Positions 24,951 through 32,385 of a stretch of 64,000 nt of DNA are shown piece by piece (position 1 is the first letter of the stretch; each line of letters opens with the position of its first letter). The notes beneath the pieces were generated by a model. It searched no databases. It was not told the origin of the DNA and saw only the letters and a list, made by a program, of their open reading frames with translations. The translations under genes were made by a program, and so were the position numbers. This DNA comes from an uncultured Lachnospiraceae bacterium (GTDB lineage Bacteria > Bacillota > Clostridia > Lachnospirales > Lachnospiraceae): the NCBI GenBank assembly GCA_934408585.1, contig CAKRVA010000005.1, positions 85,880 through 149,879 on the forward strand, given 5' to 3'.

Positions 24951-25486
24951 ATAGAATCTCTTTCTTCCAAATCTTTCTGAAGAATATCAAGATATGGAAC
25001 AAGCACTCCATGTTTCTTCGGAATCCGGTAATCCGGGTTCATTTCTTCATACAAAAAGCTTTTTCTTCCTCCCTGTAACGCCCTGTCCCAGAAAAAACGA
25101 AAGATTTCATAAGGCAGATAATAAAATTCATCACGATGCGTGTAATAAATCAGGAAAAAAGAAATTCCACCCTGTTTTTCGAAGTTTTCCATAAATGCAA
25201 CCTGATGTTCATGTATATTCTGAAGGGCAAACCGGTCCACCGCGCATTCCTTTGCATCAAAACAGACAGGAATCCCCTGTACTACCCCGATATAGTCCAC
25301 GGTACTTTTCTGTTCAAAGTATGCAAGTGTGATATGTCTGGTTGACTTATCAATGTTGATTGGCGTAATTGGTGTCGGAATTTTCTGAATCAGCGCCAAT
25401 CCATTTTCCAGATATTTTTCATTGGTACGGTTTATCAAATCCTCCAGTGTCGAACCACGGAGTCCTCTGGAATTCCATGTAGACAT
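24947..25486 (-). CDS. recU: Holliday junction resolvase RecU
   Basis: RecU cuts Holliday junctions in Gram-positive recombination. The 179-residue protein has the N-terminal GSTLEDLINRTNEKYLENGLALI, the active-site stretch STVDYIG (D64) and VCFDAKE, where B. subtilis RecU has E-A-K; Asp replaces Glu, a conservative change. HEHQVAFMENFEKQGGISFFLIY closes the core. It abuts the RluA-type gene. Not beside a PBP gene as in Bacillus. Confidence 0.92.
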   Translation of the reverse strand: MSTWNSRGLRGSTLEDLINRTNEKYLENGLALIQKIPTPITPINIDKSTRHITLAYFEQKSTVDYIGVVQGIPVCFDAKECAVDRFALQNIHEHQVAFMENFEKQGGISFFLIYYTHRDEFYYLPYEIFRFFWDRALQGGRKSFLYEEMNPDYRIPKKHGVLVPYLDILQKDLEERDSI

Positions 25487-26494
25487 TTATTTTCCCTCAT
25501 TTTTTTCTAATATTTGTGTAAATATGTCAGGCAGCGGAATTGAAACAACACGATTGCTCAGGTCTGCAAGTGCCCCTTCCGTTTCCGGAAATTCCAGCCG
25601 GCAGGCAGCAAGCAACTGACTTTGAATTCCATACTGCTTCCGGTAAAAGTCATTCCATCTGCTATCCCCATATTTATAATCTCCTAACAGCGGATGCCCG
25701 ATTGATGCCATATGTGCACGAATCTGATGTGTTTTCCCGGTAATCAGTTCCACCTCTGCAAGACTCATCTCCTGATATTCCTCAATAGGATAATATCTGG
25801 TCTCAATCGGTGAAACATCTTCTGCCTTCGTATGTGGCGGCAGTTCCCGGCAGATGGTTACACGGTTTTTTGCAGTGTCTTTAGAAAGATAACCTTTGAT
25901 TGTTGTTTCTTTTAATCCATTTCCCTTTACAATTAGACGATAAAACTTTCGAACAGACCGTTCCCGAATCCATTTACTGACCGTTTGCGCTCCCAACAAA
26001 GACTTGGAGCCAATCACAAGACCGTAAGTATTTCGGTCCAGACGGTTTAATACGGATGGGCGGAACGTTTTAAGGCTTTCCGATGTTACCTCACCTTTTG
26101 CAAGCAAATAGCCTATCAGCCACTCATTCAGCGAATCATCCTCAGGAACAGCCTTCTGTGTCAACACACCCGACGGTTTGTTCACAATTACAACATTTTG
26201 GTCTTCATACACCACTTCAATGTTTTTTAAGGTCTGATATGCATGCTCATATTCATTTCTTTTCCCATCCGATTGATCCTGAAAATTAAGAATCGTATCG
26301 TCAGCAAGGAAAAAAGAAATCACATCCCCTGCCACAAGCAGTTCTTTTCCCTCTACCTTTTTATGGTTCAGCACAATATTTTTCTTGCGGAACATTTTAT
26401 AAAAAAAAGAAGAGGGAGCCTTCGGCATATATTTATGTAAAAATTTATTTAATGTCTGCCCTGCTTCCCTCTCGCAAATCTTATACTCCTTCAT
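25487..26494 (-). CDS. RluA-family pseudouridine synthase
   Basis: A 335-residue RNA pseudouridine synthase with an S4 domain at the N-terminus (LNKFLHKYMPKAPSSFFYKMFRKKNIVLN) and the RluA catalytic motif RLDRNTYGLVI (catalytic Asp) plus the KTHQIRAHMASIGHPLLGD motif. Close to RluC/RluD by architecture; the exact rRNA target cannot be read. Next to recU with no gap. Confidence 0.88.
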   Translation of the reverse strand: MKEYKICEREAGQTLNKFLHKYMPKAPSSFFYKMFRKKNIVLNHKKVEGKELLVAGDVISFFLADDTILNFQDQSDGKRNEYEHAYQTLKNIEVVYEDQNVVIVNKPSGVLTQKAVPEDDSLNEWLIGYLLAKGEVTSESLKTFRPSVLNRLDRNTYGLVIGSKSLLGAQTVSKWIRERSVRKFYRLIVKGNGLKETTIKGYLSKDTAKNRVTICRELPPHTKAEDVSPIETRYYPIEEYQEMSLAEVELITGKTHQIRAHMASIGHPLLGDYKYGDSRWNDFYRKQYGIQSQLLAACRLEFPETEGALADLSNRVVSIPLPDIFTQILEKNEGK

Positions 26495-26508
26495 ATCCCA
26501 ATAAACTC

Positions 26509-27075
26509 CTATAAAGAAATATCATACAGCAGAATTCGAACCTCATCCTCTTTCTCCGGATGCTCTCCGCCTTCCTCCTGATTTAAGTTTTTAAGTTGTT
26601 CACAATACTTCTGAATATCTCTGGTGATTGTAACGGTATAATCTTTGAAACCGCCCTGCTTTAACATGGTCTGCAAATGTTCCGCACATGCATCGGTATC
26701 TGTTTTTTCAATCTCGGTGTAACCAAGAATTACCTTTTTATCGACCACCATATGACTCAACGGGAAATTTTTCTGATAAGACGTAAAATACATATCATAC
26801 ATTCCAATCAGTCTGCCTTCACATGCTTTTATTTTTTCGCATGCCTGTTCAGAACATCCCCTGGCACGAATGAGCATAATCATGTTTACTGCACTCTTAC
26901 ATGCCGGAAGACATCCAAGCACGGCTACAACCGTCAGAAGATTTGCCCTTGTTTTCGTTGTCACATAACCTGCAATATAAATTGCAGCTGAAATTGCAAA
27001 ATAAAGAATTGTACGAATAATCGCATTTCGCTTTTTTGTCTTTAAATAACCAAACGTTCCTTTTACTGCTCTCAT
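26509..27075 (-). CDS. Hypothetical membrane protein
   Basis: A 188-residue protein with two hydrophobic segments (about residues 20-40 and 45-68) and a soluble C-terminal domain of about 115 residues, with VDKKVILGYTEIEKTDTDACAEHLQTML. I do not recognise the family. AGGAG precedes the ATG. It lies between a HAD gene and the RluA-type gene on the same strand, perhaps in one unit. Confidence 0.6.
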   Translation of the reverse strand: MRAVKGTFGYLKTKKRNAIIRTILYFAISAAIYIAGYVTTKTRANLLTVVAVLGCLPACKSAVNMIMLIRARGCSEQACEKIKACEGRLIGMYDMYFTSYQKNFPLSHMVVDKKVILGYTEIEKTDTDACAEHLQTMLKQGGFKDYTVTITRDIQKYCEQLKNLNQEEGGEHPEKEDEVRILLYDISL

Positions 27076-27085
27076 ATGTCAACTC

Positions 27086-27748
27086 CTATTCCTGATTTAA
27101 TAACTGCATTACTTCAAAATAATCTTCAATATAATAATCTGCAAGTGCCTTCTTTTCCTGTCTTTGCTGGGAAGAATATTCATCCTCCACTGCACAGACC
27201 TTCATGTTCGCTGCCTTTCCTGCCTGAATTCCGGGTACAATGTCTTCAAACACAAGACAGTGTTCCGGTGCAACATCACACTGTCTGGCAGCCTCTAAAT
27301 AAACATCCGGTGATGGTTTTCCTTTTGCTACGTCACATCCCGTAACAATACAGTCAAAATGTGTTTTTACTCCAAGAGCTTCTAACACATTCTCAACGAG
27401 TTCCCTGGAATTGCTTGTCGCAATTCCAAGCTTAATCTGATGTTCCGTACAATAGGAAAGAAACTGCTCCACACCTTTTTTTAGCGGTACTTCATGTGTA
27501 TATTTATCCCATGCCATCTGGGTCCAGTGTGCCTTAATCTGTTCGAGACTGTCCGGTATCGGGAAATGTTCCTTAAAATAAACCGCGGTTTCTGAAAAAG
27601 ACATTCCTTCAATCTTTCTTTGCAGGTTCTCAGGAGGCGTTACCCCAAACCGTCCAAGATATTCCACGTCAATCCCCTTCCAGACCCACATCGAATCAAT
27701 CAGGGAACCATCTAAATCAAACAATACTGCTTTTATATTTTCTAACAT
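27086..27748 (-). CDS. HAD family phosphatase, beta-phosphoglucomutase-like
   Basis: A 220-residue haloacid dehalogenase-type hydrolase. Motif I is DLDGSLIDS (nucleophile Asp), motif II IATSNSRE, motif III/IV GKPSPDVYLEAA and VFEDIVPGIQAGKAANM, with a helical cap between motifs I and II. Such proteins act on sugar phosphates or nucleotides; the substrate is unknown. Its start overlaps the RsuA-type gene's stop by 7 bp. Confidence 0.85.
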   Translation of the reverse strand: MLENIKAVLFDLDGSLIDSMWVWKGIDVEYLGRFGVTPPENLQRKIEGMSFSETAVYFKEHFPIPDSLEQIKAHWTQMAWDKYTHEVPLKKGVEQFLSYCTEHQIKLGIATSNSRELVENVLEALGVKTHFDCIVTGCDVAKGKPSPDVYLEAARQCDVAPEHCLVFEDIVPGIQAGKAANMKVCAVEDEYSSQQRQEKKALADYYIEDYFEVMQLLNQE

Positions 27749-28470
27749 AATTTTGCCACCTCTTCACTTGTCATTTCACGAATACATCCTTCCGGCAAAT
27801 CCTCAGGAAGCGTTAATTTTCCCATGGAAATCCGTTTCAGGTAAATAACCTGCAGTCCTATCTTTTGAAACATCCGCTTTACCTGATGGAACTTTCCCTC
27901 CTGTATCGTCAGGCATGCTTCCCTTTCCCCGGTTATGCTTAATTCTGCCGGCATACACTGTTCTTCCTGCGAAATACAGATTCCCTTTTGGAATTCCATA
28001 ACAGCTTCCTGCGGAATGTTTTCATCCGTACGGACAAAATAAGTTTTTGGAATATGTTTTCTTGGTGAAAGAATCCTGTGTGCCAGCTCCCCATCGTTGG
28101 TAAGAACAAGCAATCCCACGGTATCTTTATCCAGACGTCCTACCGGGAACATATCTTTAACAGGAATGCCGGCAAGCTGTCCATCCTGTTGTTTTGCATA
28201 CTCCTGACAAAACAAATCCATAACGGTTTTATCCACGTTATCTTTTGTTGCGCTCACAACCCCTGCCGGCTTATTCATCAGGAAATATACATATGGCCTA
28301 TAGACGCATCGCTTTCCTTCGTAGAAAACCTCATCTTTTCCTTCTGCAATCGGCATTTCACTTTTCCGGACCACTTCGCCATTTACCTGTACTACACCCT
28401 TCTTAATCTTTTGCTTTATTTCACTCCGGGTGCCAAGATTCATCTGACATAAAAATTTATCTAATCTCAT
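27742..28470 (-). CDS. RsuA-family pseudouridine synthase
   Basis: A 242-residue enzyme of the RsuA/RluB/RluE/RluF class with an N-terminal S4 domain (MRLDKFLCQMNLGTRSEIKQKIKKG), the motif GRLDKDTVGLLVLTNDG (catalytic Asp) and KFHQVKRMFQKIG. Likely modifies 16S rRNA, by family. The start MRLDKFL is preferred; four codons earlier another ATG exists without a clear ribosome binding site. Divergent from ylbJ-like by 37 bp. Confidence 0.87.
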   Translation of the reverse strand: MRLDKFLCQMNLGTRSEIKQKIKKGVVQVNGEVVRKSEMPIAEGKDEVFYEGKRCVYRPYVYFLMNKPAGVVSATKDNVDKTVMDLFCQEYAKQQDGQLAGIPVKDMFPVGRLDKDTVGLLVLTNDGELAHRILSPRKHIPKTYFVRTDENIPQEAVMEFQKGICISQEEQCMPAELSITGEREACLTIQEGKFHQVKRMFQKIGLQVIYLKRISMGKLTLPEDLPEGCIREMTSEEVAKLC

Positions 28471-28507
28471 AAATAATATCATATCATAAAACAGAAAGCT
28501 TTAAACC

Positions 28508-29407
28508 ATGAAACGACTTTTCTATTTTATTTTCTTTCTTTTCCTTCTGTTATTATTATTGTGTTATCCCGTTGCCTGTATTTCTTATGGAAAAAAAGGA
28601 CTGTTGTTGTGGTTTTATAAAATGCTTCCTACGTTATTCCCGTTTATGGTTATTACGGGCATTCTCGTCCGCCTGAACCTGACTTCCTATTTCCCCTCTT
28701 TGCGCGTCTATGTAATTCTGATGGGATTCTTATGTGGTTTTCCGCTTGGAGCATATACTGCGGTAACCATGTACCGGGAAAATCAGATTACCAAAGAAGA
28801 AGCACAGTACTTAATTTCCTTCACAAATAATCTCGGACCGGCTTTTTTTCTTTCCTATGTGCTTCCAACCTTCCATCTGACTCCCATTTTCCCTTTTTTA
28901 ATTGGGATGTATGGAATTCCACTGTTTTATGGTTTCATCCTGCGTTATACCAAATATAAAAATTGTGTATTTTCAACACAGACAAAAAAGGGAACCTGTT
29001 CCCTTTCTGTTGCAATTGATTCCTCCATAACAGACAGCATCACTGCCATCACCAAACTTGGAGGATATATGATTTTGCTGGAAACCTTATATATTGTGCC
29101 CGAACTCTTTACCGGATTATTGGGCAGATGGTTCTCTTTTTCCAATAGCTTTCTGAATTTCCTGCAGGCATTTCTATGTTGTAGTCTGGAAATCACCGGA
29201 GGCATTTCTGCCATGCAGCCGTTTCCTGCCATCTGGACACTCTGCCTGCTCCCTCTGGGCGGGTTATCCTGCCTTTTACAGGCCGGAAGTATTCTGAGTC
29301 AGGCAAAACTTCCTATTTTTCCATATCTTCGCCATAAGGTTATTCAGACTCTGCTTAGTGTCTTTTATTACGCTTTTTTAATCTTCTCAGGTTTTTTGCC
29401 AAAATAA
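28508..29407 (+). CDS. YlbJ-like sporulation membrane protein
   Basis: A 299-residue protein with about seven to eight hydrophobic segments. It has the ylbJ-type GFPLGAYTAVTMYRENQITKEEAQYLISFTNNLGPAF stretch, a Gate/nucleoside-recognition domain hallmark (GFPxG...NNxGPxF). YlbJ is needed for proper spore development in B. subtilis and resembles a transporter. The final 53 bp overlap the end of the convergent amidase gene. The start has no strong ribosome binding site but gives a clean N-terminal segment. Confidence 0.85.
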   Translation: MKRLFYFIFFLFLLLLLLCYPVACISYGKKGLLLWFYKMLPTLFPFMVITGILVRLNLTSYFPSLRVYVILMGFLCGFPLGAYTAVTMYRENQITKEEAQYLISFTNNLGPAFFLSYVLPTFHLTPIFPFLIGMYGIPLFYGFILRYTKYKNCVFSTQTKKGTCSLSVAIDSSITDSITAITKLGGYMILLETLYIVPELFTGLLGRWFSFSNSFLNFLQAFLCCSLEITGGISAMQPFPAIWTLCLLPLGGLSCLLQAGSILSQAKLPIFPYLRHKVIQTLLSVFYYAFLIFSGFLPK

Positions 29408-30602
29408 ACATTAATAATGATATCAGAACTACAATACCGAAAATGGTAATTGCTAATATCCCTACGGATGGTTTGGATGACACTCCTTGTTGTGTACCGT
29501 CTGTCTGCACAATGACCTCCTGATATTCCGTCGTTTCCGCATCGGATTGTTCCAATGTGGCATCTTCCTGCTCTTCCTGTGCTTTCTGCGCTTCTTCCAG
29601 TAACCGTTGCTCTTCCTCAAGCCTTAATCGTTCCGGGTCCGGTATTGCTTCAACGGAAATGCAGTTGCTTTCCGTAAACATATCAAATCCGTTGTATGCA
29701 GCCGTCCGAAGTTCTATGGGCTTATCATAAGGCACTTCACATTCAAATTCAATTTCTTCATCCGATTTATTCCATACTTCCGGTCTTGGCCACTCCATAA
29801 GTTCAGAATAAGTATTTCCACCATCAACGCTATACATATAGTATTGAATATAACTTTTCGAATCGGATGCTTTCATTCGTATGGTTGCTTTCCCAAGTTC
29901 AGGATCTAAAGAAACAAGTTCAATTTCATTCACTTCCGGTTCCGAATCGTCGGGTCGAACCGCCTCCGTCGGAATCGCAATATCGGAAACCTGGTAATCC
30001 GAATAATCCACGCCAAGCTCCGTAGAACGAAGTCCAAAATACTTGGCTACCGCCTCGGCATCCCTTCTTCCGAGTTCTTTATAAGATTCTTCTCCATTTG
30101 CAAGTGCAAACGCATCCTTATGATGATCCATATGGCAATGCTCAATCAATGCCGATGGAACACCATCCGCTGTACACTCACGAAGAATTCCATAATAATC
30201 GGTTCCACGGTCATTTAATTTTGTTTTTATTCCTCTCGAATAGATTCCAAGGTCTGTCATCTCCTGCATCTGAATTTCCGCAAAAGAATATCCTTTACTG
30301 TAATATTCTCCGGTTGACGGAACCCAGACCTCTGCACCAAACAAATTATGATTTACGGATAAATTAAAGTGCAGGCAGAACAGAAAGTCTGCATGAACGC
30401 TCTGCGCAAAATCTGCACGTTCCTTCAGACTCATATCAACATCCTGCTCATGCGTAAGATATACGGTTACATCATCATATTTCTCAAGCTGTTCCTTCAT
30501 TGCATTGGCTACAATCGGTGTAATGTTTTTTTCGGTAAAGTTTCCGTATTCTCCTCCGAGATTTTCTCCGCCATGTCCCGGATCTAACACAATTACTGGC
30601 AT
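29355..30602 (-). CDS. N-acetylmuramoyl-L-alanine amidase with C-terminal membrane anchor
   Basis: A 415-residue protein with an Amidase_3 Zn-hydrolase domain at residues 1-200: H10 (DPGHGG), E24, H78 (CLHFN) and catalytic E154 (LIEHCH). Next comes an Ig-like segment (about 220-325), an acidic coiled linker (EEEQRLLEEAQKAQEEQEDA) and a single hydrophobic segment at about 380-402 followed by basic residues. There is no signal peptide, although the ATG has AAGGAGA at normal spacing. Its gene overlaps ylbJ-like by 53 bp on the other strand. Peptidoglycan cleavage between MurNAc and alanine is expected if it reaches the wall. Confidence 0.88.
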   Translation of the reverse strand: MPVIVLDPGHGGENLGGEYGNFTEKNITPIVANAMKEQLEKYDDVTVYLTHEQDVDMSLKERADFAQSVHADFLFCLHFNLSVNHNLFGAEVWVPSTGEYYSKGYSFAEIQMQEMTDLGIYSRGIKTKLNDRGTDYYGILRECTADGVPSALIEHCHMDHHKDAFALANGEESYKELGRRDAEAVAKYFGLRSTELGVDYSDYQVSDIAIPTEAVRPDDSEPEVNEIELVSLDPELGKATIRMKASDSKSYIQYYMYSVDGGNTYSELMEWPRPEVWNKSDEEIEFECEVPYDKPIELRTAAYNGFDMFTESNCISVEAIPDPERLRLEEEQRLLEEAQKAQEEQEDATLEQSDAETTEYQEVIVQTDGTQQGVSSKPSVGILAITIFGIVVLISLLMFILAKNLRRLKKRNKRH

Positions 30603-30636
30603 CTTTTTTATCTCCTTATCTATATTCTAAAAAAAG

Positions 30637-30665
30637 CACCGACCTACTGCTAAAGTAAGCCGGTG
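30637..30665 (-). terminator. Terminator after the coiled-coil gene
   Basis: Minus-strand CACCGGCTTACT pairs with AGTAGGTCGGTG (some G-U pairs), followed by a run of T. It closes the unit whose last gene is at 30683-31300. Confidence 0.85.
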
Positions 30666-30682
30666 AAAGCTACATATCTATG

Positions 30683-31300
30683 TTATTTCATCAAATCCAG
30701 ATTAATACTTCCCGTAGTCCCCTCTGTCGTATCGGCTTCCGGCACCTGGAATTTATCCGGTTCCGGTGGATTCAGTTCCACACGGTTTGCATTTACAACA
30801 TCATTATACTGATTAAGACCCGCCATAAAGCTTTCATAATGCTCTGATGTGGTTTTCATGGTCTGTGTAATCAGATTTTCTACATTTGCAAGAATATCAT
30901 CTGTATACTGCATTGCTGCGGCACGTACATTGTTTGCCTCAGTTGTTGCATTGTCCAGAATCTCCTGCGCCTGTCTTGTTGCCATTGTAACAACTTCATT
31001 CGCCTGTGCATATGCCTGCTGCATAATTTCATGCTCATTAATGAGCTGGTTCGTATGCAGGGTTGCTTCATTAATCAGCGCTTCTGCTTTAGCTCTTGCA
31101 TCATTCAGAATTGCCTCTTTATTGCTGATAATTTTCTGATAACGCTTGATTTCATCCGGCGTCTTCATTCTCAATTCACGGAGCAGTTCATCAATTTCTT
31201 CTTTGTTGACAATAATTTTGGTGTTCGAAAGAGGTTGATATTTGCATCCATCAATATATTCTTCAATCTCATCTATTAACTGTTCAATTCTGCTGCTCAT
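30683..31300 (-). CDS. Coiled-coil protein, DivIVA/ATPase subunit-like
   Basis: A 205-residue, highly charged helical protein with a long coiled coil from about residue 50 to 150 (ARAKAEALINEATLHTNQLI, NATTEANNVRAAA) and an N-terminal segment (MSSRIEQLIDEIEEYIDGCKYQPLSNTKIIV). This arrangement resembles a family annotated as ATPase-like or DivIVA-like in Clostridia; I cannot assign a function. No signal peptide or membrane segment. It precedes coaD by 14 bp. Confidence 0.65.
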   Translation of the reverse strand: MSSRIEQLIDEIEEYIDGCKYQPLSNTKIIVNKEEIDELLRELRMKTPDEIKRYQKIISNKEAILNDARAKAEALINEATLHTNQLINEHEIMQQAYAQANEVVTMATRQAQEILDNATTEANNVRAAAMQYTDDILANVENLITQTMKTTSEHYESFMAGLNQYNDVVNANRVELNPPEPDKFQVPEADTTEGTTGSINLDLMK

Positions 31301-31314
31301 TAACCTGCCTCCAA

Positions 31315-31806
31315 TTATTTTCTTTCAATTCCATATTTCTCATATACCAGATTCTGAACAAATTCCGGTACACACATGGAAATATCTCCTCCAAAGCTGG
31401 CAATTTCCTTCACACTGGAGGAACTCAGATACGCATACTCCAAGCTGGTAGTTAAAAACACGGTATCCACTTCTCCATTGGATAATTTCACATTTGTCTG
31501 TGCATTTTGTAATTCGTATTCAAAATCTGTGATTGCTCGCAAACCACGAATTACTACATGTACCTCTTTTTCTTTTGCATAATCTACCAGAAGTCCACTA
31601 AAAGATTCCACTTTTACATTTGGAATATCCTTTACTGCCTCTTCCAATATCTTAACACGTTCTTCTACTGAAAACAATGGTGTCTTTACTTTATTGTTCA
31701 ATACGCTCACAATCAGTTCATCAAACATTTTTGCAGCCCGCTTGATGACATCCAGATGTCCGTAGGTTACCGGATCAAAGCTTCCAGGGTAAATTGCTCT
31801 TTTCAA
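31315..31806 (-). CDS. coaD: Phosphopantetheine adenylyltransferase CoaD
   Basis: Makes dephospho-CoA from 4'-phosphopantetheine and ATP. The 163-residue protein has the nucleotidyltransferase motif YPGSFDPVTYGHLDVI and the C-terminal YLSSSSVKEIASFGGDI. Starts with TTG after AAGGAGA. Follows rsmD by 12 bp, a common order in Firmicutes. Confidence 0.96.
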   Translation of the reverse strand: MKRAIYPGSFDPVTYGHLDVIKRAAKMFDELIVSVLNNKVKTPLFSVEERVKILEEAVKDIPNVKVESFSGLLVDYAKEKEVHVVIRGLRAITDFEYELQNAQTNVKLSNGEVDTVFLTTSLEYAYLSSSSVKEIASFGGDISMCVPEFVQNLVYEKYGIERK

Positions 31807-31818
31807 TGTTATTCTCCT

Positions 31819-32370
31819 TTATGCTCTTTTCTTAATGAATAAATGCTTATTCGTCTTATAGTTCTTTTCTTTATATACTTCAAATCCCAATTCATCAAGG
31901 AAATCAAACGAATGATGAATTTCTGCTTCCAAAACGATTATTGTATCTTCCGTTACGTATGGCATTCTCTGTAATTCTGCAAACAATGCCTCTTCAATTC
32001 CTAAGGCATATGGAGGATCAGCAAAAATAATGCCCACTTCTTTCTCATGAATCTGTGAAAGACCGGAAAGTACATCTCCTTTTATTATGGTAGCATCCTG
32101 CATCATTTTCGTAAATGTCAGATTATCTTTGATACAAGCCAATGCTTCTTTCCCATTTTCAATAAAATACGCATGCGCTGCCCCACGGCTTAATGCTTCA
32201 ATTCCAATTCCACCACTTCCGGAAAACAAATCCACAAAAACACTCTGCGGAACTTCATATTGTATCATATTAAACAACGTTTCCTTGATTCGATCCGTGG
32301 TCGGTCTGGTATCCATTCCTGCCGGAGCCTTGAGTTGCAAGCTTCTTGCTTTTCCCGCAATGACTCTCAT
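31819..32370 (-). CDS. rsmD: 16S rRNA m2G966 methyltransferase RsmD
   Basis: SAM-dependent methyltransferase for 16S rRNA G966. Motif I VFVDLFSGSGGIGIEALSRGA and motif IV FADPPY are visible, with the N-terminal MRVIAGKARSLQLKAPAG. 183 residues. GGAGACGG precedes the ATG. Sits between parC and coaD. Confidence 0.95.
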   Translation of the reverse strand: MRVIAGKARSLQLKAPAGMDTRPTTDRIKETLFNMIQYEVPQSVFVDLFSGSGGIGIEALSRGAAHAYFIENGKEALACIKDNLTFTKMMQDATIIKGDVLSGLSQIHEKEVGIIFADPPYALGIEEALFAELQRMPYVTEDTIIVLEAEIHHSFDFLDELGFEVYKEKNYKTNKHLFIKKRA

Positions 32371-32385
32371 GTTCTTTTCCGTCTC

